Below are positions 1 through 8,044 of a stretch of DNA of 36,102 nt, in pieces. Position numbers and translations under genes: made by a program. Source of the DNA: Actinomadura darangshiensis (lineage in GTDB: Bacteria > Actinomycetota > Actinomycetes > Streptosporangiales > Streptosporangiaceae). The notes below the pieces were generated by a model. It made no database searches and was not told the origin of the DNA. It saw nothing but the letters and a program-made list of their open reading frames with translations. The stretch lies in assembly GCF_004349235.1 (NCBI RefSeq), contig NZ_SMKY01000065.1:1-36102 (forward strand), read 5' to 3'. Within the stretch, counting starts at the first letter, position 1, and the number at the start of each line of letters is the position of its first letter.

Positions 1-341
1 AGGCCGGAGGTGTGGACGCCGCGGGGGGCGTCGGGCTGGCGTTCGCTGCACCAGAGTTCCGGGCCGGGGAAGAAGGCGTGCCGGTCGAGGGTGGCGTTGA
101 AGACGATGTGCGGGAGCATCCCGTCGGCCCACTGGCCGCGGAACAGGGAGCACAGTTCGGCCTCGGCCCGGTCGCGGCGGTGGCGGGCGAGGCCCATGCC
201 GATGAACGCCGAGTCCCAGCTCCATTGGTGCGGGTAGAGGCCTGGCGAGGCGGCGGTGGCTGTCCCGGTCCAGTTCGCGTCGAGGACTCTGGCCGCGGCC
301 TTCCACAGCGCGGTCTCGTCGCCGGTGAGCCGGGAGCTCAT
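1..341 (-). CDS. MGH1/GH63-like glycoside hydrolase, N-terminal part (cut by window edge)
   Basis: About 113 codons are visible from the ATG at 341; the rest lies left of the window. The N-terminus reads MSSRLTGDETALWKAAARVL and continues with LYPHQWSWDSAFIGMGLA and then WADGMLPHIVFN. Tryptophan-rich segments of this kind, with a WDSAF core, are typical of the (alpha/alpha)6 barrel of MGH1-like / GH63-type glycosidases (mannosylglycerate hydrolase and alpha-glucosidase relatives). A GGAGGAGG ribosome site lies 13 nt upstream of the ATG, a little far but the best available. The gene is on the same strand as the ter operon, 126 bp after its last gene, so it may be a downstream member or have its own promoter. 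No signal peptide is seen, so a cytoplasmic location is likely. The sugar substrate cannot be told. Confidence 0.75.
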   Translation of the reverse strand, partial: MSSRLTGDETALWKAAARVLDANWTGTATAASPGLYPHQWSWDSAFIGMGLARHRRDRAEAELCSLFRGQWADGMLPHIVFNATLDRHAFFPGPELWCSERQPDAPRGVHTSG

Positions 342-467
342 GTGGTCCAGGTGACCTCCTCCTGAGCGAGAGAAGGGTTCACCGTGATTGTCGCCTCAGA
401 TCGCGGCCGGGGCGACCCCTTGGGCGACGTCGGTTGTCAACGGGCGGAGGGGGCGGCCCGTGATTAT

Positions 468-1274
468 TTACGCTCCGGCCGCCCTGTCCAGGAGCCATGC
501 GGCGATTTCCTCGCCGGCGGCGATGCCGCGGGCGGCCGTGACGGCGGTGGTGCGGGACGTCCAGCCGGTGTCGTGCAGTTCGCCGTGGGCGGGGCGGATC
601 GACAGGTGCGCGGCTTCGAGGAGCTCGATGTCGAGGAGGGAGTCGCCGGCGGCCAGCATCGTGGACGCGCCGGCGCGGTGGGCGACCTCCTGCGCGGCGG
701 CGGCCTTGGTCAGGCAGGCGGGCAGGCAGTAGACCTTGCGGCCCTGCAGGGACGTCCGCCAGCCGCGTTCGGCGCACCATTCGGTGAGGTCCTCGACCCA
801 GCCGGGCGGCACGGACGCCCGGTCCACGACCGTGTAGGCGAACAGGTCGGACGCGGTACGCCGTTTGAGAACGAAGTCACCGCCGGTTTGAGCGAGGTGG
901 TGCTGGACGTCCGCGAGCGGCGCGCATCCCTCCGCGACTCGTTCTCGGACGGCCGCCGCCCACTCCCGGTCGTCGACGCCGTCCACGAGGATGTGGCCGC
1001 CGTTCGCGCAGATGGCGTACGGGGGCGGTTTCTCCAGCAGGTGCACGCGCCGGTACTGCTCCGGCGTGCGAGTCGTCGTCGGGACGAACGTGGCCGCCGC
1101 TGAGAGGGCTTCGAGCGTTCGCGCGGAAGGCTCGGTCAGGTATGAGAGCGGCGCGCCCTGGTAGAACTCCACGCAGAGCAGGCGCGGCATCGTCTCGTCG
1201 GGTCCGTCCAGGGCGAAGGCGGCGGCCGAGTAGATGAGCGTGCGGTCCAGGTCGGAGCACACCAGGACGGTCAC
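468..1274 (-). CDS. HAD-superfamily hydrolase of the ter operon
   Basis: The protein has 268 residues. Motif I is SDLDRTL, with the nucleophile Asp8 and acid Asp10. The late motif AGDSLLDIELL (Asp211, Asp215) supplies the Mg-binding acids, and KRRTASDLF lies between them. This is the layout of Cof/sucrose-phosphatase-like HAD phosphatases. The start is the GTG at 1274, because it gives VTVLVCSDLDRT, overlaps the stop of the preceding gene as GTGA, and has GGGAG 8 nt upstream; a longer in-frame ATG would run 45 nt into the neighbour. HAD enzymes accompany the lyase, PRTase and StiP genes in Ter gene clusters, where they are thought to dephosphorylate a nucleotide-like intermediate. That role is inference from context; the phosphatase fold is clear. 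Confidence 0.85.
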   Translation of the reverse strand: MTVLVCSDLDRTLIYSAAAFALDGPDETMPRLLCVEFYQGAPLSYLTEPSARTLEALSAAATFVPTTTRTPEQYRRVHLLEKPPPYAICANGGHILVDGVDDREWAAAVRERVAEGCAPLADVQHHLAQTGGDFVLKRRTASDLFAYTVVDRASVPPGWVEDLTEWCAERGWRTSLQGRKVYCLPACLTKAAAAQEVAHRAGASTMLAAGDSLLDIELLEAAHLSIRPAHGELHDTGWTSRTTAVTAARGIAAGEEIAAWLLDRAAGA

Positions 1275-2383
1275 TGGACGGCTCCCTTGCCGAAGCGCGG
1301 ATGGATGAACCCCATGCACGCGTAGGGGAACCGGCCGGGCTCGACCTCATGGACGGGCACGCCGCGCTCGCCTGCGAGCAGCCTGATGTGCGTCACCTCG
1401 GGTCCGGCGTCGGCCCGTACGAACACCTTCCATGGGACGCGCCGCAGCAGTACACGCGTGGTCTCCCCGATCCCGGGCTTGACGAGGTTCAGGTCGTCGA
1501 TCCCCTCCGCGTCAGCGCATCGCCGGACCGCCTCCCATCCCGACCAGTCGGGGGCGCGGTCGGCCGAGTGGAGGTCGGCCAAGTCTTTCGCGACGTGTTC
1601 GGCCACGTGGTCGAACCTTGCGCAGACAGCGTCGATGAATACGGCCGACACGTCGTCGCCGGCGAGGTCGGCGTAGAACTTCGCGCCGTGGAAGTCTCCG
1701 GGACCTATGAGGGAGTCGTTCAGGACCGTCCGGCTCACAAGGCCCGACACGGTGGAGTTGAGGCAGGCGGACGGGATCAGGAAGTCGTCCCGCGTGCCGT
1801 ACAGGGGCGTGCACCGTCCCGGGTCTGCCAGCACGGCGAGATCGGACAGGAACGGGTACGGCGCCAGGGCGGCGGTGAGTTCGCGCGTGATGGCGCCCTT
1901 GCCCGTCCAGCCGTCCACGAACATCACGGACGCCGGGTCGTGGTGCTCGGCGAGATACCGCAGCGCCGCGGTGTCGATGCCCCGCCCCCGGACGATGCTG
2001 GCCGCGTAATGCGGTAGGTCGAGCCCGTGCGCGTACCGCGCCCAGCGGCGCATCAGGATCCCGACCGGTGTCCCGGCCCGCGCCAGCGACACCAGGACGG
2101 CGTCACGGCCGCGCTCGGCGAGGATCATCTCCGTGACGAGCCCCGTCGCGTACGCGAGCCGCTCGGCGGACGCCGCCAACGCCTCATGGAACAGGCGCAG
2201 GTACTCCGGCCCTGGCTGGTACTCCACCGGGAGGGATTCGGCGTAGTGCGCCCGTCCCGATTGGATGGCCGCCTCGCGTTCCTCTGTAGGCGCTTCGAGC
2301 CGCGCATGCGAGAGGTCCTTGAGCAGCCATGCGACGTCGTCCGCCGGGTAGCTGCCAAAGGACGGTCCGTACAGCGGCTTCAC
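1271..2383 (-). CDS. StiP/PRTase-like protein with C-terminal PELOTA RNA-binding domain
   Basis: The protein has 370 residues. Residues 96-112 (VLVSLARAGTPVGILMRR) and 154-165 (MFVDGWTGKGAI) look like a phosphoribosyltransferase/StiP core; the family is named cysteine protease StiP in databases but was also described as PRTase-like. The C-terminus, roughly residues 305-355 (VFVRADAGPEVTHIRLLAGE followed by RGVPVHEV), matches the L7Ae/PELOTA-like RNA-binding domain that accompanies this family in Ter clusters. The GTG start at 2383 overlaps the preceding stop by four bases (GTGA), and its own stop overlaps the next start in the same way, so the genes are translationally coupled. The family is reasonably sure; whether it acts as a protease or a transferase is unresolved. 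Confidence 0.82.
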   Translation of the reverse strand: MKPLYGPSFGSYPADDVAWLLKDLSHARLEAPTEEREAAIQSGRAHYAESLPVEYQPGPEYLRLFHEALAASAERLAYATGLVTEMILAERGRDAVLVSLARAGTPVGILMRRWARYAHGLDLPHYAASIVRGRGIDTAALRYLAEHHDPASVMFVDGWTGKGAITRELTAALAPYPFLSDLAVLADPGRCTPLYGTRDDFLIPSACLNSTVSGLVSRTVLNDSLIGPGDFHGAKFYADLAGDDVSAVFIDAVCARFDHVAEHVAKDLADLHSADRAPDWSGWEAVRRCADAEGIDDLNLVKPGIGETTRVLLRRVPWKVFVRADAGPEVTHIRLLAGERGVPVHEVEPGRFPYACMGFIHPRFGKGAVQ

Positions 2384-3732
2384 AAGCGCCCCCTGTAGGA
2401 CGGGATGGGGGCGACCAGCACCGGGGCAAGCGCGCGCAGCCGTTCGAGCAATCCGGCGGCGAGCGCCGAGGTGTCTCCAGCGTCGTCGACGACCAACACG
2501 ATCCGGTCGAATCCGCGTTGGCCGACCCCAGGAGCGACGTTGTAGGCGTACCGCTCCCCTGGCCCATCAGCGGGATCGTCGTGTGAGGGGAAAGTCAGGC
2601 GCGTTCTGATGGCGTACCCAGGGTCGTCCACGGCCAGGACGGGTGAACGCGTCGTCGTCGAGTAGAACACGTCCACGTGCGGAAGCGCGTCTGCGAGCGC
2701 CTCCGCGAGACGCAGCGGCGCGTACATCAGCTCCTCGAACCCGAGCACGAGGACGCGGGAAGCACCCTCAAGGCCGTCCGCAAGGGCCTCCCCCATCCGG
2801 GCCAGGTCCTTCTCCAGCCAGGCCCGGTGTTCGGGCAGGAAGCCGTGGCGTCCTCCGTCCGGCAACCCGGCGGGCCATTCCAGCGCGGCCCGGGACACGG
2901 CGAACCGTGGGCCACCGTCGTCCGGCGCTTGCGAGGGGATGCCGGCGACGAGTGCCTTCCCCGCCTCCAGGACACCGTCCGGTAGCTCGACATGCCCCCC
3001 GGCCAGAGCCACCGCGTCTATGCGCGTCCCTAGGTGCACGGCGAGATCGTCCATACGAGCCCGGTCGGCAGCATCACGCAGGTCGACCAGGGCAGCGAGC
3101 ACGTAATGGCTCCGCGGACGGACGGTATGCAGCGCCTGGATGGTGTTCAGCACCGTCCGCCCAGTGGAGAGCTCGTCGTCCACCAGCACGACCGGCACAT
3201 CACGGTCGAGCGCCTCCGCGTCGGCGGGCAGCAGCAGATGGCTCGTGGCGTGGCTGTGCTCCTCCTCGAACCCGCCGTACGTGGCGAACCCCTCAACGGG
3301 ACGTCGCGTCGAGTGCAGGTAGTAGGCGCCGCCCAGAGCGTCCGCGACCGAATGCCCCAATGCCGTGGCGGTCTCTGCGTAGCCCAGGACGATCGCGTCC
3401 ACGGGTACCTGCGGTGCGCGCATGCGGTCACGGAGCGCGGCGGCAGCCCCGGGCACAACCTGCAAGGCGTCCGGGAGCAGCGGCCCCGGATCGCACGGAT
3501 CCTCGCCACGCAGGCGCGCGCGCACAAGCTCACCTAGCAGCAGCCCCGACCCGTAGACCAGCCGCGGATCCGTCGGGACGTGCTTGCCCAGCACCGCCGA
3601 GACCAGCAGATGCGCACGCTTCGGGTTGCGGCGCACGGCGAGCCCCACCAGCGCCGAAAGCCCGGCACCCACGGGACGCGCGCCGTCCGCGAGGCGCACT
3701 CCGAGACGCGACCCGACCCACGCGGCGGTCAA
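2380..3732 (-). CDS. phosphoribosyltransferase with C-terminal TRSP domain (Ter-associated)
   Basis: The protein has 450 residues from a TTG at 3732. The PRPP-binding loop is at residues 181-194 (VVLVDDELSTGRTV), with the acidic pair and TG turn of type I phosphoribosyltransferases. Earlier residues YLHSTRRPV (about 138-146) suit the flexible substrate loop. The C-terminal part, from about residue 290 (FLPEHRAWLEKDLA, VLVLGFEELMYAPL, VDVFYSTTTRSPV), is the TRSP-type domain that follows this PRTase class. The TTG is chosen because TTGA overlaps the lyase stop codon and because the family usually begins with a WV..RLGV stretch, seen here as WVGSRLGV. The reading frame stays open upstream inside the lyase gene, but that stretch is an out-of-frame shadow. 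Proposed role: a phosphoribosyl transfer step in making an unknown nucleoside-like metabolite. Confidence 0.85.
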   Translation of the reverse strand: MTAAWVGSRLGVRLADGARPVGAGLSALVGLAVRRNPKRAHLLVSAVLGKHVPTDPRLVYGSGLLLGELVRARLRGEDPCDPGPLLPDALQVVPGAAAALRDRMRAPQVPVDAIVLGYAETATALGHSVADALGGAYYLHSTRRPVEGFATYGGFEEEHSHATSHLLLPADAEALDRDVPVVLVDDELSTGRTVLNTIQALHTVRPRSHYVLAALVDLRDAADRARMDDLAVHLGTRIDAVALAGGHVELPDGVLEAGKALVAGIPSQAPDDGGPRFAVSRAALEWPAGLPDGGRHGFLPEHRAWLEKDLARMGEALADGLEGASRVLVLGFEELMYAPLRLAEALADALPHVDVFYSTTTRSPVLAVDDPGYAIRTRLTFPSHDDPADGPGERYAYNVAPGVGQRGFDRIVLVVDDAGDTSALAAGLLERLRALAPVLVAPIPSYRGRL

Positions 3733-4898
3733 CGGCGGTCCGCCGCTTCCAGCAGCTCGACGAACGTGACGCCCTCCGCCGCGACCCCGAACACCCGGGA
3801 GCGCAGCATCAGCCGCTGCGCCCACGCGCGGTGCGGCTTCGCCTCGTTCATCTTGTTCGCGTACGAGCTGGCCATCGCGCCGCCCCCGGCGACGCCGAGG
3901 ATGTCGGCGGCGTCGCAGTACTCCTCGTGCGTCACCACCGACAGGGCGTGCACGGCCGCGACATGGCTCGGATGGATGACGGTCTTGCCGGTGAGGCCGT
4001 TCGCCTTGTCCAGGTGCACCTCGCGGATCAGCCCGTCCAGGTCGGAGGTGATCAGCCGCTGCCGCAGCGGCGCCGCCCGCTGCCGGTCGAACGGCGACTG
4101 CCGCAGCTGCGGCTTGAACATCCGCTCCCCCTGCGAGAAGTACTCCCAGACCGGCCCGGTCACCACGTAGCCGGTGCCGTCGGCGCGGCCGAGGATGTTG
4201 ACCACGTCGCAGATCACGCCCGCGACCGGCCGGATGTCGTAGATCGTCAGGTCGGGCGGCCGGCGCAGCCCGTAGGCGGCGGACATGTCGGTCGCGCCGA
4301 GCCGGACGGCGAGGATCCGCCGCCGGTGCTTGGCGAGCAGCCGCGCCACGTCGTGCAGCATCTCCGCGCGCGTCTCGGCGTACACCGCCTCCGGGCTCTC
4401 GATCACCGGCATCGCCAGCAGCCGGAGCCCGGTGCGGGACGCCGCGTCCTCCAGCGCGTCCAGGAACGCTCCACCGCCGGCCGCCGTGAACTTCGGCAGC
4501 ACGAACCCGGTGACGAGCCCGGCGGCGTCCCCGAGCCGGTCGACCAGGTCGCCGATCTGCCGGGGGTCGCGGACCCTGACGAACAGCAGCGGGACGTCCG
4601 CGCCGCGCCGGTCGCGATCCGCGTGCAGGGCCCGCAGCCGCGCGACGAGGTTCGCCTCCCCGGCCTCCACCTCGTCGTCGGAGATCGCGTCCTCCAGGCA
4701 CACCACCATGCTCATCACGCCCCGCCGCGCCGCCCGCTCGATGTCGGTGCCGAGCTCGGGCCGGGTGGCGGGGCAGTACAGCGTCGCGCCCAGCGCCACG
4801 CCCAGCACCGCCGGGTCGTCGTGCCGCTCGAACGGGCGCGGGTGCCGGTAGAACAGGTGCTTGCGCCGGGCGGCGTCGATGTGGTCGAAATGCCGCAT
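3729..4898 (-). CDS. HpcH/HpaI-type TIM-barrel C-C bond lyase (Ter-associated)
   Basis: The protein has 389 residues. Key segments are YCPATRPEL (41-49), MVVCLEDAISDDEV (64-77), FVLPKF (about 133) and MPVIESPEAVYAETRAEML (about 163). These correspond to the citrate-lyase beta-subunit/HpcH aldolase barrel with its acidic metal-binding residues. KTVIHPSHVAAVH near the C-terminus is also typical of CitE-like proteins. It is the first of four biosynthetic genes following the TerD/TerC group; the gap to the upstream terZ-like gene is 24 bp and its stop overlaps the PRTase start. Such a lyase would form or break a carbon-carbon bond in the Ter-linked metabolite pathway. The substrate is unknown. 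The ATG at 4898 has GGGAG-like bases nearby only as part of the neighbour's tail, so translation may depend on coupling. Confidence 0.87.
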   Translation of the reverse strand: MRHFDHIDAARRKHLFYRHPRPFERHDDPAVLGVALGATLYCPATRPELGTDIERAARRGVMSMVVCLEDAISDDEVEAGEANLVARLRALHADRDRRGADVPLLFVRVRDPRQIGDLVDRLGDAAGLVTGFVLPKFTAAGGGAFLDALEDAASRTGLRLLAMPVIESPEAVYAETRAEMLHDVARLLAKHRRRILAVRLGATDMSAAYGLRRPPDLTIYDIRPVAGVICDVVNILGRADGTGYVVTGPVWEYFSQGERMFKPQLRQSPFDRQRAAPLRQRLITSDLDGLIREVHLDKANGLTGKTVIHPSHVAAVHALSVVTHEEYCDAADILGVAGGGAMASSYANKMNEAKPHRAWAQRLMLRSRVFGVAAEGVTFVELLEAADRR

Positions 4899-4922
4899 GG
4901 GAGGGCTACCAGGGCGCGCCGG

Positions 4923-5501
4923 TCACAGGTGGTCCGCCACGGCCGGGAGCAGGTGCTGGAACGTGCGGCCGGTCGCGGTCGCCCCGATCGCCGTCATCGA
5001 CCAGCCCTGCCCGTCCCGCGACACCTTGGCCATGATCTGCGCGTTGTGCTGCCCGGCGCCGCTCAGGTCGTAGCGCGCGATCTCCTGGCCGGTGCTCTCG
5101 TCCACCAGCCGGCAGAACGCGTTCGCGATCTGGGAGAAGTCCTGCCCGGTGAAGGAGTTCACCGTGAACACCAGCTGGGCGACGTTGGCCGGGACGCCCT
5201 GCAGGTCGACGTTGACGACCTCGTCGTCGCCCTCGCCGGCGCCGGTCAGGTTGTCGCCGGTGTGCTGGACGGACCCGTCCTTGCTGCGCAGCTGCCGGAA
5301 CCACACCTGGTCGGTGAGGTTCCCGGCGGCGTCGAACAGCAGGCAGGAGGCGTCCAGGTCGATGGACTGCGCCTTGCCCTTGCCGAACAGGCCCTTCTTG
5401 GCGACGGCGTCCCAGCCGAGGCCCATCCGGACACGCGAGAGCGTGCCCCCGCCGGGCTTGGCCAGCGAGACCTTCTGCCCCTTCTGCAGCGAGATTGACA
5501 T
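4923..5501 (-). CDS. TerD-family protein, TerZ-like
   Basis: The protein has 192 residues and one TerD domain along its full length. It starts MSISLQKGQKVSLAKPGGG and has GLGWDAVAKKGLFGKGKAQS followed by IDLDASC, then HTGDNLTGAGEGDDEVVNVD and FTVNSFTGQDFSQIANAFCR. The KKGLFG insert and the NSF.GQ.F...NAFCR segment resemble TerZ more than TerD/TerE. The acidic DLDAS and GEGDDE stretches are the calcium-binding elements known for TerD structures. AAGGGAG lies 6 nt before the ATG. It is likely a cytoplasmic, membrane-associated stress protein acting with TerC next door. Tellurite resistance is the historical name; the natural stress in actinomycetes is not established. Confidence 0.92.
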   Translation of the reverse strand: MSISLQKGQKVSLAKPGGGTLSRVRMGLGWDAVAKKGLFGKGKAQSIDLDASCLLFDAAGNLTDQVWFRQLRSKDGSVQHTGDNLTGAGEGDDEVVNVDLQGVPANVAQLVFTVNSFTGQDFSQIANAFCRLVDESTGQEIARYDLSGAGQHNAQIMAKVSRDGQGWSMTAIGATATGRTFQHLLPAVADHL

Positions 5502-5581
5502 CGTCGGCTCCCTTGATGATCGATGTGTGTCGCGGGGTGGAGATCTGCCGGCCGGCGCCGGTCAGTGCGAGTCAGTGCGGG

Positions 5582-6712
5582 TCAGGGGGACTTGGACGAG
5601 CCGGTGGGCTCCTTCGCCCGGTCGGCCGCGCCCGGCCCCACCTCCGGGGGCTCCCCGGCCTGGTTCCGGTTGCGGACGACGGAGCTGGCGAACGCGGCGA
5701 TGATCAGGCCGGCGCCGAGCCCGCCGGTGATCCACTCGGGCACGTGGTGCCCGATGCTGACCAGCATGCAGACCGCGAGGGCGCCGATCGCCCAGTGCGC
5801 GCCGTGCTCCAGGTAGACGTACTCGTGCAGGGTGCCCTTGCGGACCAGGAACACCGTGAGCGACCGGATGTACATGGCGCCGATGCCGAGGCCCAGCGCG
5901 ATGACGATCGGGTCGGTGCTGATCGCGAACGCGCCGATGACGCCGTCGAAGCTGAACGAGGCGTCCAGCACCTCCAGGTACAGGAACAGGAAGAACCCGG
6001 CCTTGCCGGTGGCCAGGGCCAGCGAGCTCGGCCCGGACCGCCCCGCGGTCTCCCCGGCCTCCTCGCCCTCGTCCTCGTCGTCTTCGTCGGTCGCCTCGGA
6101 GAACAGCTCGCCGAGCCCGTTGACCAGGATGTAGGTCACCATGCCGAGCACGCCCGCGATCATGACGTTGCCCGGGTCGTCGGCGGACAGCCACGCCACG
6201 AACGCCAGCGAGCCGCCCGCGACGACGACCGACAGCTGGTCCAGCTTGCCGATCCGGGCGAGCGGCCGCTCCAGCCACGGCAGCCATTTCTCGGCGCGCT
6301 CCTCGAACACGAAGTCCAGGAACAGCATCATCAGGAACATGCCGCCGAACGCCGCGATCATCGGGTAGGCGTCGTTCATCAGCTCGTGGTAGCGGTGCGA
6401 GTCGTTCAGCGCCAGGTCGAACGCCTCGACGGGGCTCAGCTTGGCCGTGATGCCCACGATCAGCAGCGGGAAGACCAGCCGCATGCCGAACACCGCGATC
6501 GCGATGCCGACGGTGAGGAAGATCTTCTGCCAGAAGACGCTCATCCGGTCGAGCACCTTGGCGTTGACCACGGCGTTGTCGAACGACAGCGACACTTCCA
6601 GGACGGCCAGCACGGCGACCAGGGCCAGCCCGGTCGGCCCGTCGTAGAGCAGGGCGAGGAGCAGGCCGACGACCGTGACGCCGAAGGACCAACCGAAGGT
6701 GCGAAGAATCAT
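5582..6712 (-). CDS. TerC-family integral membrane protein
   Basis: The protein has 376 residues from the ATG at 6712. Two hallmark half-repeats are present: EVSLSFDNAVVNA near residue 43 and DASFSFDGVIGAFAIS in the second half. The paired acidic residues in these helices are the proposed metal-binding sites of the TerC/Alx fold. Eight or nine hydrophobic helices are seen. A very acidic loop (EATDEDDEDEGEEAGETAG) sits between the two halves, and the C-terminal tail is polar. The frame is open further upstream, but that part overlaps terD and is not TerC-like. No strong ribosome site precedes the ATG, so coupling with the upstream gene is likely. TerC proteins are thought to organise TerD proteins at the membrane and to handle metal ions such as Mn2+ or Ca2+. 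Confidence 0.92.
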   Translation of the reverse strand: MILRTFGWSFGVTVVGLLLALLYDGPTGLALVAVLAVLEVSLSFDNAVVNAKVLDRMSVFWQKIFLTVGIAIAVFGMRLVFPLLIVGITAKLSPVEAFDLALNDSHRYHELMNDAYPMIAAFGGMFLMMLFLDFVFEERAEKWLPWLERPLARIGKLDQLSVVVAGGSLAFVAWLSADDPGNVMIAGVLGMVTYILVNGLGELFSEATDEDDEDEGEEAGETAGRSGPSSLALATGKAGFFLFLYLEVLDASFSFDGVIGAFAISTDPIVIALGLGIGAMYIRSLTVFLVRKGTLHEYVYLEHGAHWAIGALAVCMLVSIGHHVPEWITGGLGAGLIIAAFASSVVRNRNQAGEPPEVGPGAADRAKEPTGSSKSP

Positions 6713-6774
6713 GCGAATATTTCTGCTAGATGAGGACGGCCGGGCGGGGCGGCCGGGGTGCGGGGCGGCGGCGG

Positions 6775-7353
6775 TCAGCCGACGTTGACGCCGAAGTCCA
6801 TCGCGATGCCGGCGAGACCGGAGGCATACCCCTGTCCGACGGCCCTGAACTTCCATTCGCCGCTGTGCCGGTAGAGCTCGCCGAAGACCATCGCCGTCTC
6901 GGTGGAGGCGTCCTCGGTGAGGTCGAAGCGGGCGAGCTCGTTGCCGTCGTTCCGGTTGATGATCCGGATGAAGGCGTTGCGCACCTGCCCGAAGCTCTGC
7001 TGCCGGTTGTCGGCGTCGTAGATCGACACGGGGAACACGATGCGGTCGCACTCGGCCGGCACCCCGGTGAGGTCGACGTTGATCGACTCGTCGTCGCCCT
7101 CGCCCTCACCGGTCAGGTTGTCGCCGGTGTGCTCGACCGAGCCGTCCGGGCTCTTCAGGTTGTTGAAGAACACGAAGTGCTGGTCGGACATGACCTTGCC
7201 GGTGCCCGCGAGCATCAGCGCGGACGCGTCCAGGTCGAAGTCGGCGCCGGTGGTGGCGCGGACGTCCCAGCCGAGGCCGACGGTGACCGCGGTGAGGTTG
7301 GGGGCGGCCTTGCTCAGTGAAACATTGCCGCCCTTGGCGAGTGAGACTCCCAT
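6775..7353 (-). CDS. terD: TerD-family calcium-binding stress protein (copy 2)
   Basis: The protein has 192 residues and a single TerD domain. It starts MGVSLAKGGNVSLSKAAPNL and has GLGWDVRATTGADFDLDASA, HFVFFNN, HTGDNLTGEGEGDDESINVD, FPVSIYDADNRQQSFGQVRN and a C-terminal RAVGQGYASGLAGIA. All calcium-binding acidic positions known from TerD structures appear intact. GGGAG lies about 10 nt upstream of the ATG. It lies 31 bp after the other TerD gene and is very similar to it, so the two look like a tandem duplication. Expected location is the cytoplasm and inner membrane face, cooperating with TerC. Confidence 0.94.
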   Translation of the reverse strand: MGVSLAKGGNVSLSKAAPNLTAVTVGLGWDVRATTGADFDLDASALMLAGTGKVMSDQHFVFFNNLKSPDGSVEHTGDNLTGEGEGDDESINVDLTGVPAECDRIVFPVSIYDADNRQQSFGQVRNAFIRIINRNDGNELARFDLTEDASTETAMVFGELYRHSGEWKFRAVGQGYASGLAGIAMDFGVNVG

Positions 7354-7384
7354 GTTCGGGCCACTCCCTTCGTGATGAGCCTGT

Positions 7385-7960
7385 TCAGAGGTTGACGCCG
7401 AAGTCCGTCGCGATGCCCGCCAGGCCGGACGCGTAGCCCTGGCCGACCGCGCGGAACTTCCATTCCGTCCCGTTGCGGTACAGCTCGCCGAAGACCATCG
7501 CGGTCTCCATGGAGGCGTCCTCGGACAGGTCGTAGCGCGCCATCTCCGCCCCGTCGGCCTGGTTCAGCACCCGGATGTAGGCGTTGCGGACCTGCCCGAA
7601 GCTCTGCCCGCGGCTGTCGGCATCGTAGATCGACACGGCGAACGCGACCCGCTCGGCCGTGTCCGGCATCGCACCGAAGTTCACCTTGAGCTGCTCGTCG
7701 TCGCCCTCGCCGGCGCCGGTGGTGTTGTCACCGGTGTGCTCGACCGCGCCGTCGGGCGTGCGAAGGTTGTTGAAGAACACGAAGTGCTGGTCAGTGATGA
7801 TCTTGCCGGAGGCGTCCAGGACCATGGCCGAGGCGTCGAGGTCGAAGTCCGTCCCGGTGGTGGTGCGCAGGTCCCACCCGAGACCGACGGTCACCGCGGA
7901 CAGGCCGGGGGCCTGCTTGGTGAGCGAGACGTTGCCGCCTTTGCTCAGGCTGACGGGCAC
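7385..7960 (-). CDS. terD: TerD-family calcium-binding stress protein (copy 1, first gene of operon)
   Basis: The protein has 191 residues from the GTG at 7960 (VPVSLSKGGNVSLTKQAPGL). The GTG is chosen because GGAGG stands six bases before it and because TerD proteins normally begin just before SLSKGGNVSL; the frame stays open for over 400 bases upstream, but that part has no TerD similarity and would overlap the divergent gene. Conserved parts are GTDFDLDASAMVLD, HFVFFNN, HTGDNTTGAGEGDDEQLKVN and RAVGQGYASGLAGIA. It differs from copy 2 mainly in the acidic loop (QLKVNFGAMPD in place of SINVDLTGVPA), so the two may differ in calcium affinity. It is the promoter-proximal gene of the ter operon. 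Confidence 0.93.
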   Translation of the reverse strand: MPVSLSKGGNVSLTKQAPGLSAVTVGLGWDLRTTTGTDFDLDASAMVLDASGKIITDQHFVFFNNLRTPDGAVEHTGDNTTGAGEGDDEQLKVNFGAMPDTAERVAFAVSIYDADSRGQSFGQVRNAYIRVLNQADGAEMARYDLSEDASMETAMVFGELYRNGTEWKFRAVGQGYASGLAGIATDFGVNL

Positions 7961-8018
7961 GATGGGCCTCCAAGATCGCATTCCGGTATCGGACGCCGAC
8001 CGGGCGCCCAGCCATATC

Positions 8019-8044
8019 GACGTAGCAGCGATGCTATCCGTTCC
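8019..8044 (-). promoter_or_regulatory. possible ECF-type promoter of the ter operon
   Basis: On the minus strand GGAAC (8044-8040) is followed after 17 bases by CGTC (8022-8019). This is the general form of ECF sigma promoters (GGAAC, 16-17 bases, CGTC). A transcript would start near 8012, about 50 bases before the GTG of terD. The region between the two divergent genes (7961-8134) holds no other clear promoter. The match is by eye only. Confidence 0.35.

Noticed and set aside
435..440. A perfect TTGACA on the minus strand upstream of the glycoside hydrolase.
   Set aside because: No acceptable -10 lies 16-19 bases downstream, and the start codon is about 95 bases away.
3733..4701. Upstream extension of the PRTase frame to an ATG at 4701.
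   Set aside because: It overlaps the lyase gene entirely in another frame and gives only Arg/Gly/Ala-rich sequence.
2643..5498. A 951-codon open frame on the plus strand.
   Set aside because: It is antisense to the lyase and PRTase genes, is Arg/Pro-rich without any domain, and arises from the high-GC third-position bias. The same holds for other long antisense frames, such as 28569-31895 and 32131-35154.
6713..7051. Upstream extension of the TerC frame into the terD gene.
   Set aside because: The extension is not TerC-like and lies inside terD; the TerC family begins at MILRTFGW.
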